Assembly (NCBI GenBank): GCA_041746855.1
Contig: JBGTGG010000143.1
Coordinates: 13,160 to 77,159 of the forward strand
DNA: 64,000 nt
Direction: 5' to 3'
Origin: JBGTGG01 sp041746855
GTDB lineage: Bacteria > Bacteroidota > Bacteroidia > Cytophagales > Cyclobacteriaceae
How positions within the stretch are numbered: the stretch's first letter is position 1; each line of letters begins with the position of its first letter. Both the position numbers and the translations under genes were made by a program. Under the pieces are notes generated by a model, which was not told where the DNA came from, did not search any database, and worked only from the letters and a program-made list of their open reading frames with translations. This document shows positions 1 through 9,478 of this stretch, in pieces.

Positions 1-1028
1 CTGCAGCCGTTTATTCAACGGTTGAATTCAACTACACCGCAGAAATCAATAGTTTAGGTCTACGAAACAGGGAGGTACAAGTTGAAAAGGACAACGACAC
101 GTTTAGGATTTTATGTTTTGGCGACAGCTGGACGTTTGGCTGGGGTGTAAACATCGAACATAGTTGGCCCATGCAACTGGAGAATTATTTTAAAGAAAAT
201 GGGTATACCAAAGTGGAGGTTATTAACTGCGGACAAGGTGGGCAGTTTACATCAACCTACAAGGAATTTATTTCAAAGGCTGTACCGTTATTGAAACCCG
301 ATTTAGTGTTAGTGGGTGTTCTTCAACTCGATGACCTGGCGCAATTATTTGAGAATAAATTACTCACTGAAGCAAAAGGCGATAGAAATTTATTACGGTC
401 TTTTTTAATGGCTTCTTTTGGCAACTATTTAAAACTAGTGGGTCCGAAAGATGACAACATAATTGATATCAAAGCAGTATGGGAAGATAATAACAGGGGC
501 TTACTAAAAGACTTTAAAGGTCTGCGTCAATTACGCTTCACCACGCTATCGGATACTGTTCAGACGTTGTTCAAAACCGGAAACCTGAACCCCGGATTAC
601 TAAACAACTACATAGATTTTCCGGATCGGGTAACAATTTTTAATAACCCCAATCATCCGGCTACCATAGATGCTATTCAAAAAATGAACAATGATTTTAA
701 GGAGATGAAGGAGATATGCAAAGCAAATGAAGCAGCGTTGATGTTCATCAATTTACCGATGAATTACTTTACTGGTCATAATGTTGAAAGAATGCCCTCA
801 GACATTTTGAATGATTATTTCATGGAAAATAATGGTATTGATTCCATTTATTCCTCCATCGCAAAAAATAATCTGATTCCATATTTTGAACTAACGCAGC
901 ATTTCAAAGACCTTACAGAAAAGGACAAGTATTTTTATAAATATGATGGCCATCCGAATGAGCAGGGATATCGTGAAATTGCCGTTACTATTGGTAAGCA
1001 TTTAATCGAGAATCAATTCGTCAATTAG
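1..1028 (+). CDS. SGNH/GDSL-type hydrolase, 5' end outside window
   Basis: The reading frame is open from the left edge of the window, so the 5' end lies outside it. The ATG at 171 is not the real start: the SGNH block I motif FGDSWTFGWG is upstream of it, with the nucleophile Ser codon at 126-128. The block V motif DGHPNEQGY lies near the C-terminus, with Asp at 945 and His at 951. Together these give the Ser-Asp-His set of SGNH hydrolases. Such enzymes in Bacteroidota often de-O-acylate polysaccharides or glycans, but the substrate cannot be read from the sequence. No signal peptide can be assessed. Confident in the fold, not in the substrate. Confidence 0.8.
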   Translation, partial: AAVYSTVEFNYTAEINSLGLRNREVQVEKDNDTFRILCFGDSWTFGWGVNIEHSWPMQLENYFKENGYTKVEVINCGQGGQFTSTYKEFISKAVPLLKPDLVLVGVLQLDDLAQLFENKLLTEAKGDRNLLRSFLMASFGNYLKLVGPKDDNIIDIKAVWEDNNRGLLKDFKGLRQLRFTTLSDTVQTLFKTGNLNPGLLNNYIDFPDRVTIFNNPNHPATIDAIQKMNNDFKEMKEICKANEAALMFINLPMNYFTGHNVERMPSDILNDYFMENNGIDSIYSSIAKNNLIPYFELTQHFKDLTEKDKYFYKYDGHPNEQGYREIAVTIGKHLIENQFVN

Positions 1029-1330
1029 AAAACCAACCGTTGTTGAACCAGTGGGCATGGAGATCGCGGATCAATACCACGATTACAAGTAATCATAAAG
1101 CATATCTGGATAACGTGCTACGGAATAATCTTGATGTTATTTACAAGGAGCATGCCTGAAGGGGCACGACATAAGCAATTTAAAATATTTCCCATTTGGA
1201 CTTTTACTATGTCGCGCGGGATTACCGGCTTGTTCAGTAAACAGGCTTCGTCATGCTTACACTTTTTCTATCCTTGGAGAGCAAGGTGTTTAGAATTGAA
1301 CATGGATATACATCGTAACACTATGTAACA
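1029..1330. other. 302-bp gene-free stretch, possibly a decayed gene remnant
   Basis: No convincing intact gene is seen. On the + strand, one frame is open from the upstream stop region to a TGA at 1157. A second frame, shifted by one base, continues open from about 1159 to about 1292, and a third reads on to a stop near 1310. The concatenated translation looks protein-like (for example AYLDNVLRNNLDVIYKEHA), which would fit a frameshifted remnant. I do not recognise the family. A 65-codon ATG ORF at 1131-1328 lies in a different frame and looks spurious. Confidence 0.25.
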
Positions 1331-2653
1331 CTATTCTATAGGAAGAACCCACGCTTCTTTGAAAGTAAACCGGTTAATTGTCCGGATTTCATCTCTCATC
1401 CGTTTCGCTTCATCAAGGTCTGCAGTGGCCTTTCCGACATACACGAAATGGTAATTATTGGCCGGGTATTCTCCGATGTTGGCGGTATAACCGGCTCTGG
1501 ACAAATCTCTCACAAAACTTTCCGCATTACGCTGAGAGGAGAATACACCCACAATTACGTAGTAAAGCGTTTGTGATTCAGGTTGTGGCTGTACTTCTTC
1601 CGGTTGTTTTTCTTCAACAGGAGGAACAGGTGTTGGTTTGACTTCTTCAACGGGTGGCTGCACTGGTTCTTGTACCGGCTCTTCTTCAATTACCGGTTCC
1701 TGAACGGGCTCCTCTATTGGTAAAGGGGTAGTGGTGGTTCGTGTTGGTCGGGTTACTTGCTTCTTGCCCAGGCGCACACTTACGTGTACCTCGTGCGATC
1801 CGGTGCCAAAACCCTCTACAACATCGGGGGCAAATTCGTAGGCATACCCCACCTTTATTTTTTCTTTAAGAGAGAAACCAAAGAAAGCAGCGGGCCCGTA
1901 ATCCTGTCTGTAGGAACCACCTGCCCATAGCAGGTTATTAATTTTTAGAACACCCATTACTTCAAATTGATTTTCTCGAATTTCGTTTGTTCTGTATATG
2001 AAGTAGGGTTCAAATGCGAGCCGGTCACTGAGATTGAAATTGTAACTAATGGATGAGAAAGTATTTTTCAGCGCATTAAATTCCGGGGTATTAAAAGTAT
2101 TTTCCGAGATAGCGTTGGTGGTGAAAAGGTTGGGCAGGGCAAATCCTAATTTCAGGTTATTTAATTGGTAATGCATACCGAACTGTCCAGCGAGGTTTGA
2201 AGTATTCACGTTTGTTAAAGAGGGGTCAGTAGGGTCGTCCACTTTGCTTAAGTCAACCCGGCTCATAGAATATCCCATTGACAAACCAAACCCGATTTTA
2301 TGATTGACTTCCGTGCTTCTACCTAAATATACATGGTAAGCAAAGGAAGCAAGTCCTGTATTGGTTTGGAGCACCCCGGCCTGGTCATTATACAGGTTAA
2401 TGGCCCAACCCATTTTATAATTAATCGGCATTTGCAGGTTTGCGGTAAGGGTAGTTGGAGCACCCTCAAATTGAGCCCATTGCTTACGGAAGTTTAGGTT
2501 TAATTCACTATAGCCATTAGGGGCAATAAAGGAAGGGTTGAACAAATAAGGATTTAGAAAATAGTGATTATAAACCATGTTTTGTTGAGCCATTACCTGG
2601 CTTGCCACAACCTGAAAAAGAATGAAAACTAATAGGGTCCTTAAAAATGTCAT
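1331..2653 (-). CDS. PorP/SprF family protein with C-terminal SPOR domain
   Basis: 440 aa. A signal peptide (about residues 1-22, ending VMAQQ) is followed by the typical PorP/SprF opening (NHYFLNPYLFNPSFIAP) and a predicted outer-membrane barrel to about residue 298. A Pro/Glu-rich linker (about 300-360) precedes a SPOR domain (361-440, starting YYVIVGVFSSQRNAESF). PorP/SprF proteins work with the type IX secretion system, and members next to a type B cargo gene help attach or export that cargo. SPOR domains bind peptidoglycan with denuded glycan strands. The gene lies 6 bp downstream of the giant cargo gene on the same strand, so it is very likely co-transcribed and dedicated to it. The SPOR tail is unusual for the family as I know it. 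Confidence 0.88.
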   Translation of the reverse strand: MTFLRTLLVFILFQVVASQVMAQQNMVYNHYFLNPYLFNPSFIAPNGYSELNLNFRKQWAQFEGAPTTLTANLQMPINYKMGWAINLYNDQAGVLQTNTGLASFAYHVYLGRSTEVNHKIGFGLSMGYSMSRVDLSKVDDPTDPSLTNVNTSNLAGQFGMHYQLNNLKLGFALPNLFTTNAISENTFNTPEFNALKNTFSSISYNFNLSDRLAFEPYFIYRTNEIRENQFEVMGVLKINNLLWAGGSYRQDYGPAAFFGFSLKEKIKVGYAYEFAPDVVEGFGTGSHEVHVSVRLGKKQVTRPTRTTTTPLPIEEPVQEPVIEEEPVQEPVQPPVEEVKPTPVPPVEEKQPEEVQPQPESQTLYYVIVGVFSSQRNAESFVRDLSRAGYTANIGEYPANNYHFVYVGKATADLDEAKRMRDEIRTINRFTFKEAWVLPIE

Positions 2654-2659
2654 GAAAGT

Positions 2660-5600
2660 TTATCGGATTAAGGTTACCGAACCATTAATGGGCTTCTTAT
2701 CGGGACAACGAATAACGTAAAAATAAACACCCTCAGGAAGTAAGGAGCCATTAAAAGTTCCATCCCATTCGGTGGCGTATCCTATTGATGAAAATACTTT
2801 TTGGCCCTGACGGTTAAAGACCTCTACAGTGCCGTCAACCAAAAGGTCGGCATTGTTAATGCGCCATGTTTCCGTACTGATATCTCCTTTACCATCTGGC
2901 GAGAAGGTATTAAAGGGTTTCACATTTAGACTTTCTTCCTGTACCTGTAGGTTTACGACATCGCTTGCGGTTAGTCCTTCCCCATCAGTGACACTTACAG
3001 TGAATTGATACATCCCGGGGATAAGATCAGTAAGTTCTAAAAAGAGCGTATCATGTGGATCGATCGTTACTACATTTCCTCCGGTTTGAGTCCATAAATA
3101 GGAAGAAATAATTCCATCAGGGTCAAAGGCTTCTGCTATAATCTTAATTGAATTTTCAGGAAGTTGTATACTACGGTCTCCCCCTGCATCAACCACAGGA
3201 GGCAGATTGGATGCAGCTGCGGAAAAAACGCTAACGGCAGCATTATCAGAATTGGTTAGTCCTTCATCATCCGTGGCTGTTAATTGGAATACATAATTCC
3301 CTTCAACTAAATCACTAAGCGATAATGTAGTAGTTGTGTTTCCTGCCATGGTTACGGTAGGTCCTGAAAGTTTTGTCCAAAGAACAGCGGCAATGGTTCC
3401 ATCATCGGTAGTAGTACCGGTTAGCACAGCGGTGTTTGTTGGTAATACAACATTGATATTGATGCCGGCATTAACAACTGGGGCAAGGTTCGTTGTGGCA
3501 GGCAAAACCGTTACCAGAACCTGCCCAGAGCCGGTAGCCCCGAGATTGTCTGTAACGGTTAACATGAATTGATAGGTACCCTCAACCATATTCGTAACGG
3601 TTAGCGAAGCAGTATTTTCATTGACAAGGGTGCAGGAGGGTCCACTTAATTTTGCCCAATTATATGCAGCAATGGTGCCATCAGGATCATTACCTGTACC
3701 GTTAAGTATTACACTGTTGGTAGGAAGTTTTATTGTCTGATTTGCACCGGCATTGGCAAAGGGGGATTGATTTGCCGTTGCCGCATTTACGGTTACCCGG
3801 GCTTCATCAGACCCCGTTGATGATTGATCATCTGTTGCTGTAAACCTGAATATATACACCCCTTCAACAAGGTTATTTACGGTAAGCAAAGTAGTAGTAG
3901 CATTAACTAATACGGCACCTGCCGGTCCGCTCACCTGTGTCCAAGCGCGACTCACGATTGTTCCATCCGGATCACTGGCGCTGCCCGAAAGCTGAACGGT
4001 GTTAATTGGAAGAAAAATTGTCCTATCGGGTCCTGCGCTAACGATCGGAGATTGATTAACCGAAGTAGGATTTACGGTAATGGTCATATCATCGGTAGCC
4101 GTAGCTCCATCGTTATCGGTTACTTGTAATCTGAAGGTGTAAACGCCTTCCACCAGATTGGAAACGGAAAGGGTGGGGTTGGTTAATGCTCCCAGCGTAA
4201 CGGTTGGACCGGAAACTTTTGCCCATAAATACGAAGCTATGGAGCCATCGGCATCGCTACCAGACCCGTTGATATTTGCACTATTGGTGGGTAATGTTAT
4301 CGTTAAATTTGGTCCGGCATTCGCAATGGGAGGCTGATTGACGGTTGCCGCATTTACAGTAATGGTGACATCGTCCGTGCTGGTTGCTCCATCATCATCG
4401 GTGACTATTAATCGAAAAACATAAACACCTTCTACCATATCAGCAATGGAGAGTGTAGCGTTGTTAGTATTGGTCAGGGTGGCTGTTGGTCCACTTTGCT
4501 TCGTCCATAGATAGGAAACCACGATACCATCAGCATCACTACCGGAGCCAAACAGGGTGATGCTATTGGCTGGTAACGTTATTACCTGATCGGGTCCCGC
4601 AAATGCCTGTGGGGGTTGATTGATTGCTGCGGGCAATACGGTTACTGTCACCTGAGCTAATGCTGTTAGACCTTCATTATCGGTGACCGTAAGCCGGAAT
4701 ACATAAATGCCCTCTACCATGTTGCTGACAGAGGTAGTAGGAAAATTTGCATTGGTTAAAGTGGCAGCAGGTCCACTTACCTGGCTCCATAAGTAAGATG
4801 CAATTGACCCATCGGGATCCGAGCCTGTACCAATAAGGTTGGTTGAGTTGACTGGAAGGGTTAGTGTTTGATTTGCACCCGCAGAAGCAACCGGAGGCTG
4901 ATTAACCACCGCTGGATTAACGGTAAGGGTAACATTATTGGAGCCGGTTGCCCCATCATTATCGGTTACGGTTAAGCGGAAAATATAGATACCATCAGAA
5001 GGTACTTGCACTGTTAAAGTTGCCGTATTGGCATTGGTGAGCGTGGCTGCCGTGCCACTTATTTGCACCCAGGTGTAACTGACTATGGTGCCATCTGGGT
5101 CAACGCCTGAACCGTTAAAGTTGGTGGAGTTAGTAGGCAGGGTAATGGATTTATTCGGGCCGGCATTTGCTGTGGGTGATTGATTGGTAGCTGATTGTAC
5201 CACAACATCCACTTCGTCAAATGCAGTTGCCCCATCATTATCGGTAGCGGTAATTCTAAAGGTATAGGTTCCCTGAATAAGATTACTTGCCGTTAACGAA
5301 GCAGTTGTTGCCCCGCTCAAGGTTGGACTCCCGGGGCCTGAAACGTTGGTCCATAAGTAGGAATCTACGGTGCCATCCGAATCCGATGCTACTGCATTCA
5401 GAATAACTGTTGAAGTGGGCAATGTTATGGTTTGGTCTGCAGGCGCATTGATTACGGGTGGTTGATTTCCAGCAAAAACAAAAACGGTAACCTCATCACT
5501 TGCTGTAGCTCCTAGATTATCAGTTACGGTGATGCGAAACACATATGTGCCTTCCTCCAAGTCGTTTAATGAAAAGTTTGCTGTCGTATTTCCTGTGCCT

Positions 5601-7897
5601 GAGAATGTTGGTCCACTGATTTTCAGCCATTGGTAGGAGGCAATTGAACCATCAGGGTCGCTTGCTGTCGCCTGAAGGATTGTACTATTACTTGGCAGGG
5701 TGAGGGTTACATCTGATCCGGCATTCACAACCGGGGATTGATTGATAGCCGCAGGTAAAACTGTCAACGTCATTTGATCTATACCTGTTGCCCCTTGGTT
5801 ATCAGTTACGGTTAATAGGAATACATAGCTTCCTTCTATAAGCCCTGAAGCTGTCAGGTTAGCAGTGGTTTGATTTGAAAGCGTGGCTGCGGGTCCACTT
5901 TGTTTTGTCCAACTATAGGTTGCAATCGTGCCGTCAGCATCAGTTCCGGATCCATTGATGACAATTGTATTGGTGGGTAAGGTTATGGACCGGTCGGGTC
6001 CGGCATTGGCTTGGGGAGGTACATTTACCGGAGCTGCATTTACAGTTACGGTAACATCATCAAAGCCTGTTGCCCCATTATTATCTGTTACGGTAAGCCG
6101 AAACGTATAGACACCTTGTGCCAAATTACTAACCGACACTGTTGCAGAAGTGGCATTTGTTAATGTTGCTGTTCCTGGTCCGTTAACCTGCGTCCATAAA
6201 TATCCAGTTACGGAACCATCGGGATCAGACCCAGATCCAATTATATTTATTGAGTTGGTTGGAAGTGTGAGTGTAATATTAGCCCCTGCATTGGCAGTAG
6301 GAGATTGGTTTGTGCCAACAACATTAACGGTAGCTTCTTCAAATGCTGTTGCACCACTATTGTCCGTTACAGTAAGTCGCACAACATAGGTACCTGCAAC
6401 TAGGTTTGACATGGTTAAACTCTGCGTAGTGGCGTTGGTCAGGGTAGCCGTTGGTCCACTTACTTTTGTCCACTGGTATGCAGCAACCCAACCATCCGCA
6501 TCACTTCCCCATCCATTTAAGGTAACTGAGTTTGTAGGAAGGTTAATGGTTTTATTGCCCCCCGTATGTGCCGTGGGGGGTTGATTAACTACTGCTGCAT
6601 TGACGGTAACGATAACATCATCAGATCCGGTAGCTCCAAAATTATCGGTAACGGTAAGCCTGAAAACATAAATTCCCGCTACAAGACCACTCAAACTTAC
6701 GGTGGATGTTGTTGAACCCCCTAGTGTGGCAGCAGGGCCACTGACTTTTGTCCAGAGGTAAGACGAAATGGAGCCGTCCGGGTCGGATCCACTTCCCACG
6801 AGATTAAGGGAATTTGTTGGTAAAGTAATCGTTCTATCAGCGCCCGCATTCGCCACTGGATTTTGGTTACCACTAAAAACCGAAATTTTTACATCATCAG
6901 AACCAGTCTGTGAAGCACTGTTGGTTGCTGTAAGCCTAAACGTGTAAACTCCCTCCACCATATTCGCCAACGAAAGGGTAGGTGTATTTGCATTTGTCAT
7001 GGTAACAGCAGGCCCACTTACTTTAGTCCATGCGTAGGATGTAATGGATCCTGTGGTGGTTGAGGCTGCACCAGTAACAGTAGTTGAGTTTGTTGGTAGA
7101 GAAATGAATTTATCAGCCCCTGCGCTTACTGAGACACCTTGTTTAACCTGCTCCATCAACCATTCGTACAGATTTGGGCTATGTAAAGAATTATCTGTTC
7201 GATAAGCATAGTTCCAGGCATCGTGCCATACACCAGGATAGATTGTATAAATAGTTGGAGGAATAATCGCAGGAACGCAAGCATTAATAGCGTTAATCAT
7301 GTTCGTGGTTCTATAAATAGGAACCACTGAATCTGCATCTCCATGAAATGCCCAAATAGGAATGTTGTTTTGCTGATAGGTGCAGGCCCAGGAAAGGGTG
7401 TTATACCCTCCACATATGGGAGCTAAAGCGGCAACCTTTTGAGGAAAGCTTCGCGTATAGTCCCATGCACCCCCACCCCCTAAACTTAAGCCTGTTATAT
7501 AAATTCTTGTTGGATCAACACGTAGGTAGCTTCTAACGTACTCAACAACCTCATCCATGTACCAGACTGGCCAGGAACCAAAATTGCTTTTCAGTTGAGG
7601 GGATATTAGGATAAATGGGAACTTGTATCCTTCAACAACATACCTCGGAGGACCATTGTATGCAACCATGGGAAGATCGGTGGTTCCATTGCCTCTCTCT
7701 CCCATACCATGAAAGAAGATTACAATGGGATAATTATTGGAGTTTGAATTATAGTCAGGAGGCAGGTATTCATAAAAGCCGATTTGGCTGGTAGGAGTAA
7801 TTTTTGCGGTTTGGTTTTGTGCCAGCAAGGGAACTGACATAAATACTACAGCGAACATGGATAATATCCCCTGGGTAAAGCGCAATCTGTTGGACAT
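2660..7897 (-). CDS. Giant secreted esterase/PKD-repeat protein with T9SS type B sorting domain
   Basis: 1745 aa. A signal peptide (1-27) is followed by an alpha/beta-hydrolase domain (about 30-254) with nucleophile elbow GLSLGG (Ser138), a probable acid in HGDADSVVP (Asp189) and His225. It resembles the LpqC/prolyl-oligopeptidase-like esterases fused to adhesive repeats. Fifteen PKD/K319-type repeats of about 92 aa span about 255-1653. The C-terminus (1656-1745; NTFSPDGKGD, WDGTFNG, GVYFYVI) is a gliding-motility-associated or type B T9SS sorting domain. The protein is therefore expected to be exported and displayed on or released from the cell surface. The PorP/SprF gene 6 bp downstream is the probable partner. 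Substrate unknown; a polysaccharide acyl ester is one possibility. Confidence 0.9.
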   Translation of the reverse strand: MSNRLRFTQGILSMFAVVFMSVPLLAQNQTAKITPTSQIGFYEYLPPDYNSNSNNYPIVIFFHGMGERGNGTTDLPMVAYNGPPRYVVEGYKFPFILISPQLKSNFGSWPVWYMDEVVEYVRSYLRVDPTRIYITGLSLGGGGAWDYTRSFPQKVAALAPICGGYNTLSWACTYQQNNIPIWAFHGDADSVVPIYRTTNMINAINACVPAIIPPTIYTIYPGVWHDAWNYAYRTDNSLHSPNLYEWLMEQVKQGVSVSAGADKFISLPTNSTTVTGAASTTTGSITSYAWTKVSGPAVTMTNANTPTLSLANMVEGVYTFRLTATNSASQTGSDDVKISVFSGNQNPVANAGADRTITLPTNSLNLVGSGSDPDGSISSYLWTKVSGPAATLGGSTTSTVSLSGLVAGIYVFRLTVTDNFGATGSDDVIVTVNAAVVNQPPTAHTGGNKTINLPTNSVTLNGWGSDADGWVAAYQWTKVSGPTATLTNATTQSLTMSNLVAGTYVVRLTVTDNSGATAFEEATVNVVGTNQSPTANAGANITLTLPTNSINIIGSGSDPDGSVTGYLWTQVNGPGTATLTNATSATVSVSNLAQGVYTFRLTVTDNNGATGFDDVTVTVNAAPVNVPPQANAGPDRSITLPTNTIVINGSGTDADGTIATYSWTKQSGPAATLSNQTTANLTASGLIEGSYVFLLTVTDNQGATGIDQMTLTVLPAAINQSPVVNAGSDVTLTLPSNSTILQATASDPDGSIASYQWLKISGPTFSGTGNTTANFSLNDLEEGTYVFRITVTDNLGATASDEVTVFVFAGNQPPVINAPADQTITLPTSTVILNAVASDSDGTVDSYLWTNVSGPGSPTLSGATTASLTASNLIQGTYTFRITATDNDGATAFDEVDVVVQSATNQSPTANAGPNKSITLPTNSTNFNGSGVDPDGTIVSYTWVQISGTAATLTNANTATLTVQVPSDGIYIFRLTVTDNDGATGSNNVTLTVNPAVVNQPPVASAGANQTLTLPVNSTNLIGTGSDPDGSIASYLWSQVSGPAATLTNANFPTTSVSNMVEGIYVFRLTVTDNEGLTALAQVTVTVLPAAINQPPQAFAGPDQVITLPANSITLFGSGSDADGIVVSYLWTKQSGPTATLTNTNNATLSIADMVEGVYVFRLIVTDDDGATSTDDVTITVNAATVNQPPIANAGPNLTITLPTNSANINGSGSDADGSIASYLWAKVSGPTVTLGALTNPTLSVSNLVEGVYTFRLQVTDNDGATATDDMTITVNPTSVNQSPIVSAGPDRTIFLPINTVQLSGSASDPDGTIVSRAWTQVSGPAGAVLVNATTTLLTVNNLVEGVYIFRFTATDDQSSTGSDEARVTVNAATANQSPFANAGANQTIKLPTNSVILNGTGNDPDGTIAAYNWAKLSGPSCTLVNENTASLTVTNMVEGTYQFMLTVTDNLGATGSGQVLVTVLPATTNLAPVVNAGININVVLPTNTAVLTGTTTDDGTIAAVLWTKLSGPTVTMAGNTTTTLSLSDLVEGNYVFQLTATDDEGLTNSDNAAVSVFSAAASNLPPVVDAGGDRSIQLPENSIKIIAEAFDPDGIISSYLWTQTGGNVVTIDPHDTLFLELTDLIPGMYQFTVSVTDGEGLTASDVVNLQVQEESLNVKPFNTFSPDGKGDISTETWRINNADLLVDGTVEVFNRQGQKVFSSIGYATEWDGTFNGSLLPEGVYFYVIRCPDKKPINGSVTLIR
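2939..7135 (-). repeat. 15 tandem PKD/K319-type repeats (about 276 bp each)
   Basis: In-frame repeats inside the giant T9SS cargo gene. Each unit runs from a NAGxxxxITLPTNS-like opening through a DPDGSI..YLWTKVSGP core to an FRLTVTDNxGAT close. Linkers such as NQP or NQS separate the units. The units are diverged at the DNA level but keep the same phase. Repeats 1, 14 and 15 are the most deviant. These beta-sandwich domains normally act as spacers or adhesive rods. The boundaries given are approximate. Confidence 0.85.
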
Positions 7898-8335
7898 GAT
7901 AATAAGCAGGTTTAAAGTTCACGTGTGCATAGCAAACTTCCTAAAAAGCCAAAGTTAAAAGTTATTAAACCTTAAATCTACAATTTTTGCTTTAGGTAAA
8001 CAATATTGACCCAGGTTTATGAATGTTCGTGCTGAAATGCTGATTTACTCGCCAAAAAGCGTATTGATCTTCTAAATTGAGAGATATCGAGCTTATATAA
8101 AACTCCCCCGAGGATACAGAATTCTTTTCACAACCATAATACCTCATTCTATGGGGTAAATGTAATACCCGCTTTATGCAAATTTAATAATGGGTTCAAT
8201 TTTTAAGTGTGAACCATCAAAAAAAGGGTGGTTTTTGAAACAGTCTTGATTTTGATTTGCTCTTGGGTAGGGAATCGACAAGGGTAAATCCGACTTTGTG
8301 ACTAAAAATTTACTATTTAAACTTCATTATAATAA
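7898..8335. other. 438-bp AT-rich intergenic region
   Basis: Gene-free stretch between the end of the exopolysaccharide operon and the start of the giant cargo gene, both on the - strand. It must hold the cargo promoter. Only short imperfect inverted repeats were seen (for example GGGTA/TACCC at 8154-8170), and none is followed by a T-run in the right direction. No tRNA, small gene or convincing terminator was seen. Confidence 0.5.
7950..7986 (-). promoter_or_regulatory. Possible promoter of the giant T9SS cargo gene
   Basis: On the - strand, TAACTTTG (7957-7950) matches the Bacteroidota -7 consensus TAnnTTTG. An AAATTG box (7986-7981) lies 23 nt upstream, slightly more than the usual 19-21 nt spacing to the -33 TTG. 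The start codon is about 53 nt downstream. This is motif matching by eye only. Confidence 0.35.
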
Positions 8336-9478
8336 TCATGATTTCAATGTTTCATGATAAACCCGTTCATATATCTCCATCGTTTTCTCGGCAGCGCGTT
8401 TCCATTGAAAATTTTGAACTTGTTTCAGTCCTTCGTCACAATGTTTTTCCAGCAGGTTTGGACTTTCTAATAATTCCAATATGGCATCGCTGATATTTTT
8501 CACGTTATAGGGGTCGATCAGTTTAGCTCCATTTCCTGCAATCTCCGGAAGTGCTGATATATTGGAGGTGATGACCGGTACCCCACACGCCATGGCTTCC
8601 AGTACAGGCATGCCAAAACCTTCCGATAGAGAGGGGAATAAAAAAAGCTTACTCAACGAGTAAAGATGCACCAAATCATCCTGACTAATATATCCGGGTG
8701 AATGAATATGACTGGCAAACTGGGTGGCTCCGGATTTTTTCAGATACTCTAGAATAAACTCTTGTGTTAATCCTGGGGTGACCAGGGGAAGAGGCTTTGG
8801 CGACTTCTGGGAATACATTATAAAAGCCTCTAAAACACGCTCAGGGTTTTTTCGGGATGAAGTATTGCCGAGGAAAAGAATAAAGTTATCAGGGAGTCGG
8901 TATTTTAACTGAGTTTCTCTAAGGATTTCGCGGTCAGTAGTTTTTATAAATCGTGCGTTAACGCCATTGTGTATTACGTGAATTTTTTTCTCATCGATCT
9001 GTAAACGTTCGATCATTCTTTTTTTTTCGTAATGCGATACGGTGATAATAGCTTTACTTTTTTTACATACCCGAGGAACAATAAATCTACGATACAAATT
9101 TCCATATCGTTGATAAGGTGAATCGGAATTGGGAATTGGGTCTAGAAAGATAACATCGTGAAGCGTTTGAATAATGGGTTTGCCACAATACAGTGGGGTC
9201 GTATTACCGGTGCAATGGAGGATATCAAGGTGTTCATCATTTGCTGCGATGGGGAGAAAAAATTGCTCAAAATCGAAAAATAGTCTTCCTTTAACTGTTC
9301 GTACTTTAAATTCCTTGTTATTGTTTAACTGGCCGCTGGCGTCACCTTTTGCCGTTAAAATAACAATTTGATGACTTGTCTTCAAGTTGTACAATTCAGT
9401 AATAAGCTCATTGGCTGAGATTTCAATTCCAAATTTTTTTTCTCGAAAAAGACGCTGAACCTCTATACCAATTTTCAT
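8336..9478 (-). CDS. Glycosyltransferase family 4 (GT-B fold)
   Basis: 380 aa. The C-terminal half carries the retaining GT4 signature SEGFGMPVLEAMACGVPVI, with the two conserved glutamates at about 286 and 294, followed by PEIAG. The start MKIGIEVQRL resembles other GT4 enzymes of exopolysaccharide clusters, and no signal peptide or membrane segment is seen. It should transfer a hexose from a nucleotide sugar to a lipid-linked glycan on the cytoplasmic side. It is the last gene of a five-gene - strand operon, and its ATG overlaps the stop of the upstream GT2 gene by one base (TAATG), so translation is probably coupled. Sugar specificity cannot be inferred. Confidence 0.88.
   Translation of the reverse strand: MKIGIEVQRLFREKKFGIEISANELITELYNLKTSHQIVILTAKGDASGQLNNNKEFKVRTVKGRLFFDFEQFFLPIAANDEHLDILHCTGNTTPLYCGKPIIQTLHDVIFLDPIPNSDSPYQRYGNLYRRFIVPRVCKKSKAIITVSHYEKKRMIERLQIDEKKIHVIHNGVNARFIKTTDREILRETQLKYRLPDNFILFLGNTSSRKNPERVLEAFIMYSQKSPKPLPLVTPGLTQEFILEYLKKSGATQFASHIHSPGYISQDDLVHLYSLSKLFLFPSLSEGFGMPVLEAMACGVPVITSNISALPEIAGNGAKLIDPYNVKNISDAILELLESPNLLEKHCDEGLKQVQNFQWKRAAEKTMEIYERVYHETLKS

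Noticed and set aside
1131..1328. 65-codon ATG ORF
   Set aside because: Low-complexity-like translation in a frame different from the possible remnant; no support.
3336..6389. Several + strand ORFs (for example 3336-3572, 5928-6110, 6150-6389)
   Set aside because: They run antisense to the PKD repeats, share similar repeated translations and reflect codon periodicity of the repeats.
2939..7135. Regular ~276-bp periodicity that could suggest a CRISPR or satellite array
   Set aside because: The repeats are in-frame protein domains with diverged DNA; unit length and lack of short identical repeats exclude CRISPR.
8150..8240. Short inverted repeats GGGTA/TACCC and AACCA/TGGTT as terminators
   Set aside because: Five-base stems with long loops and no proper T-run.
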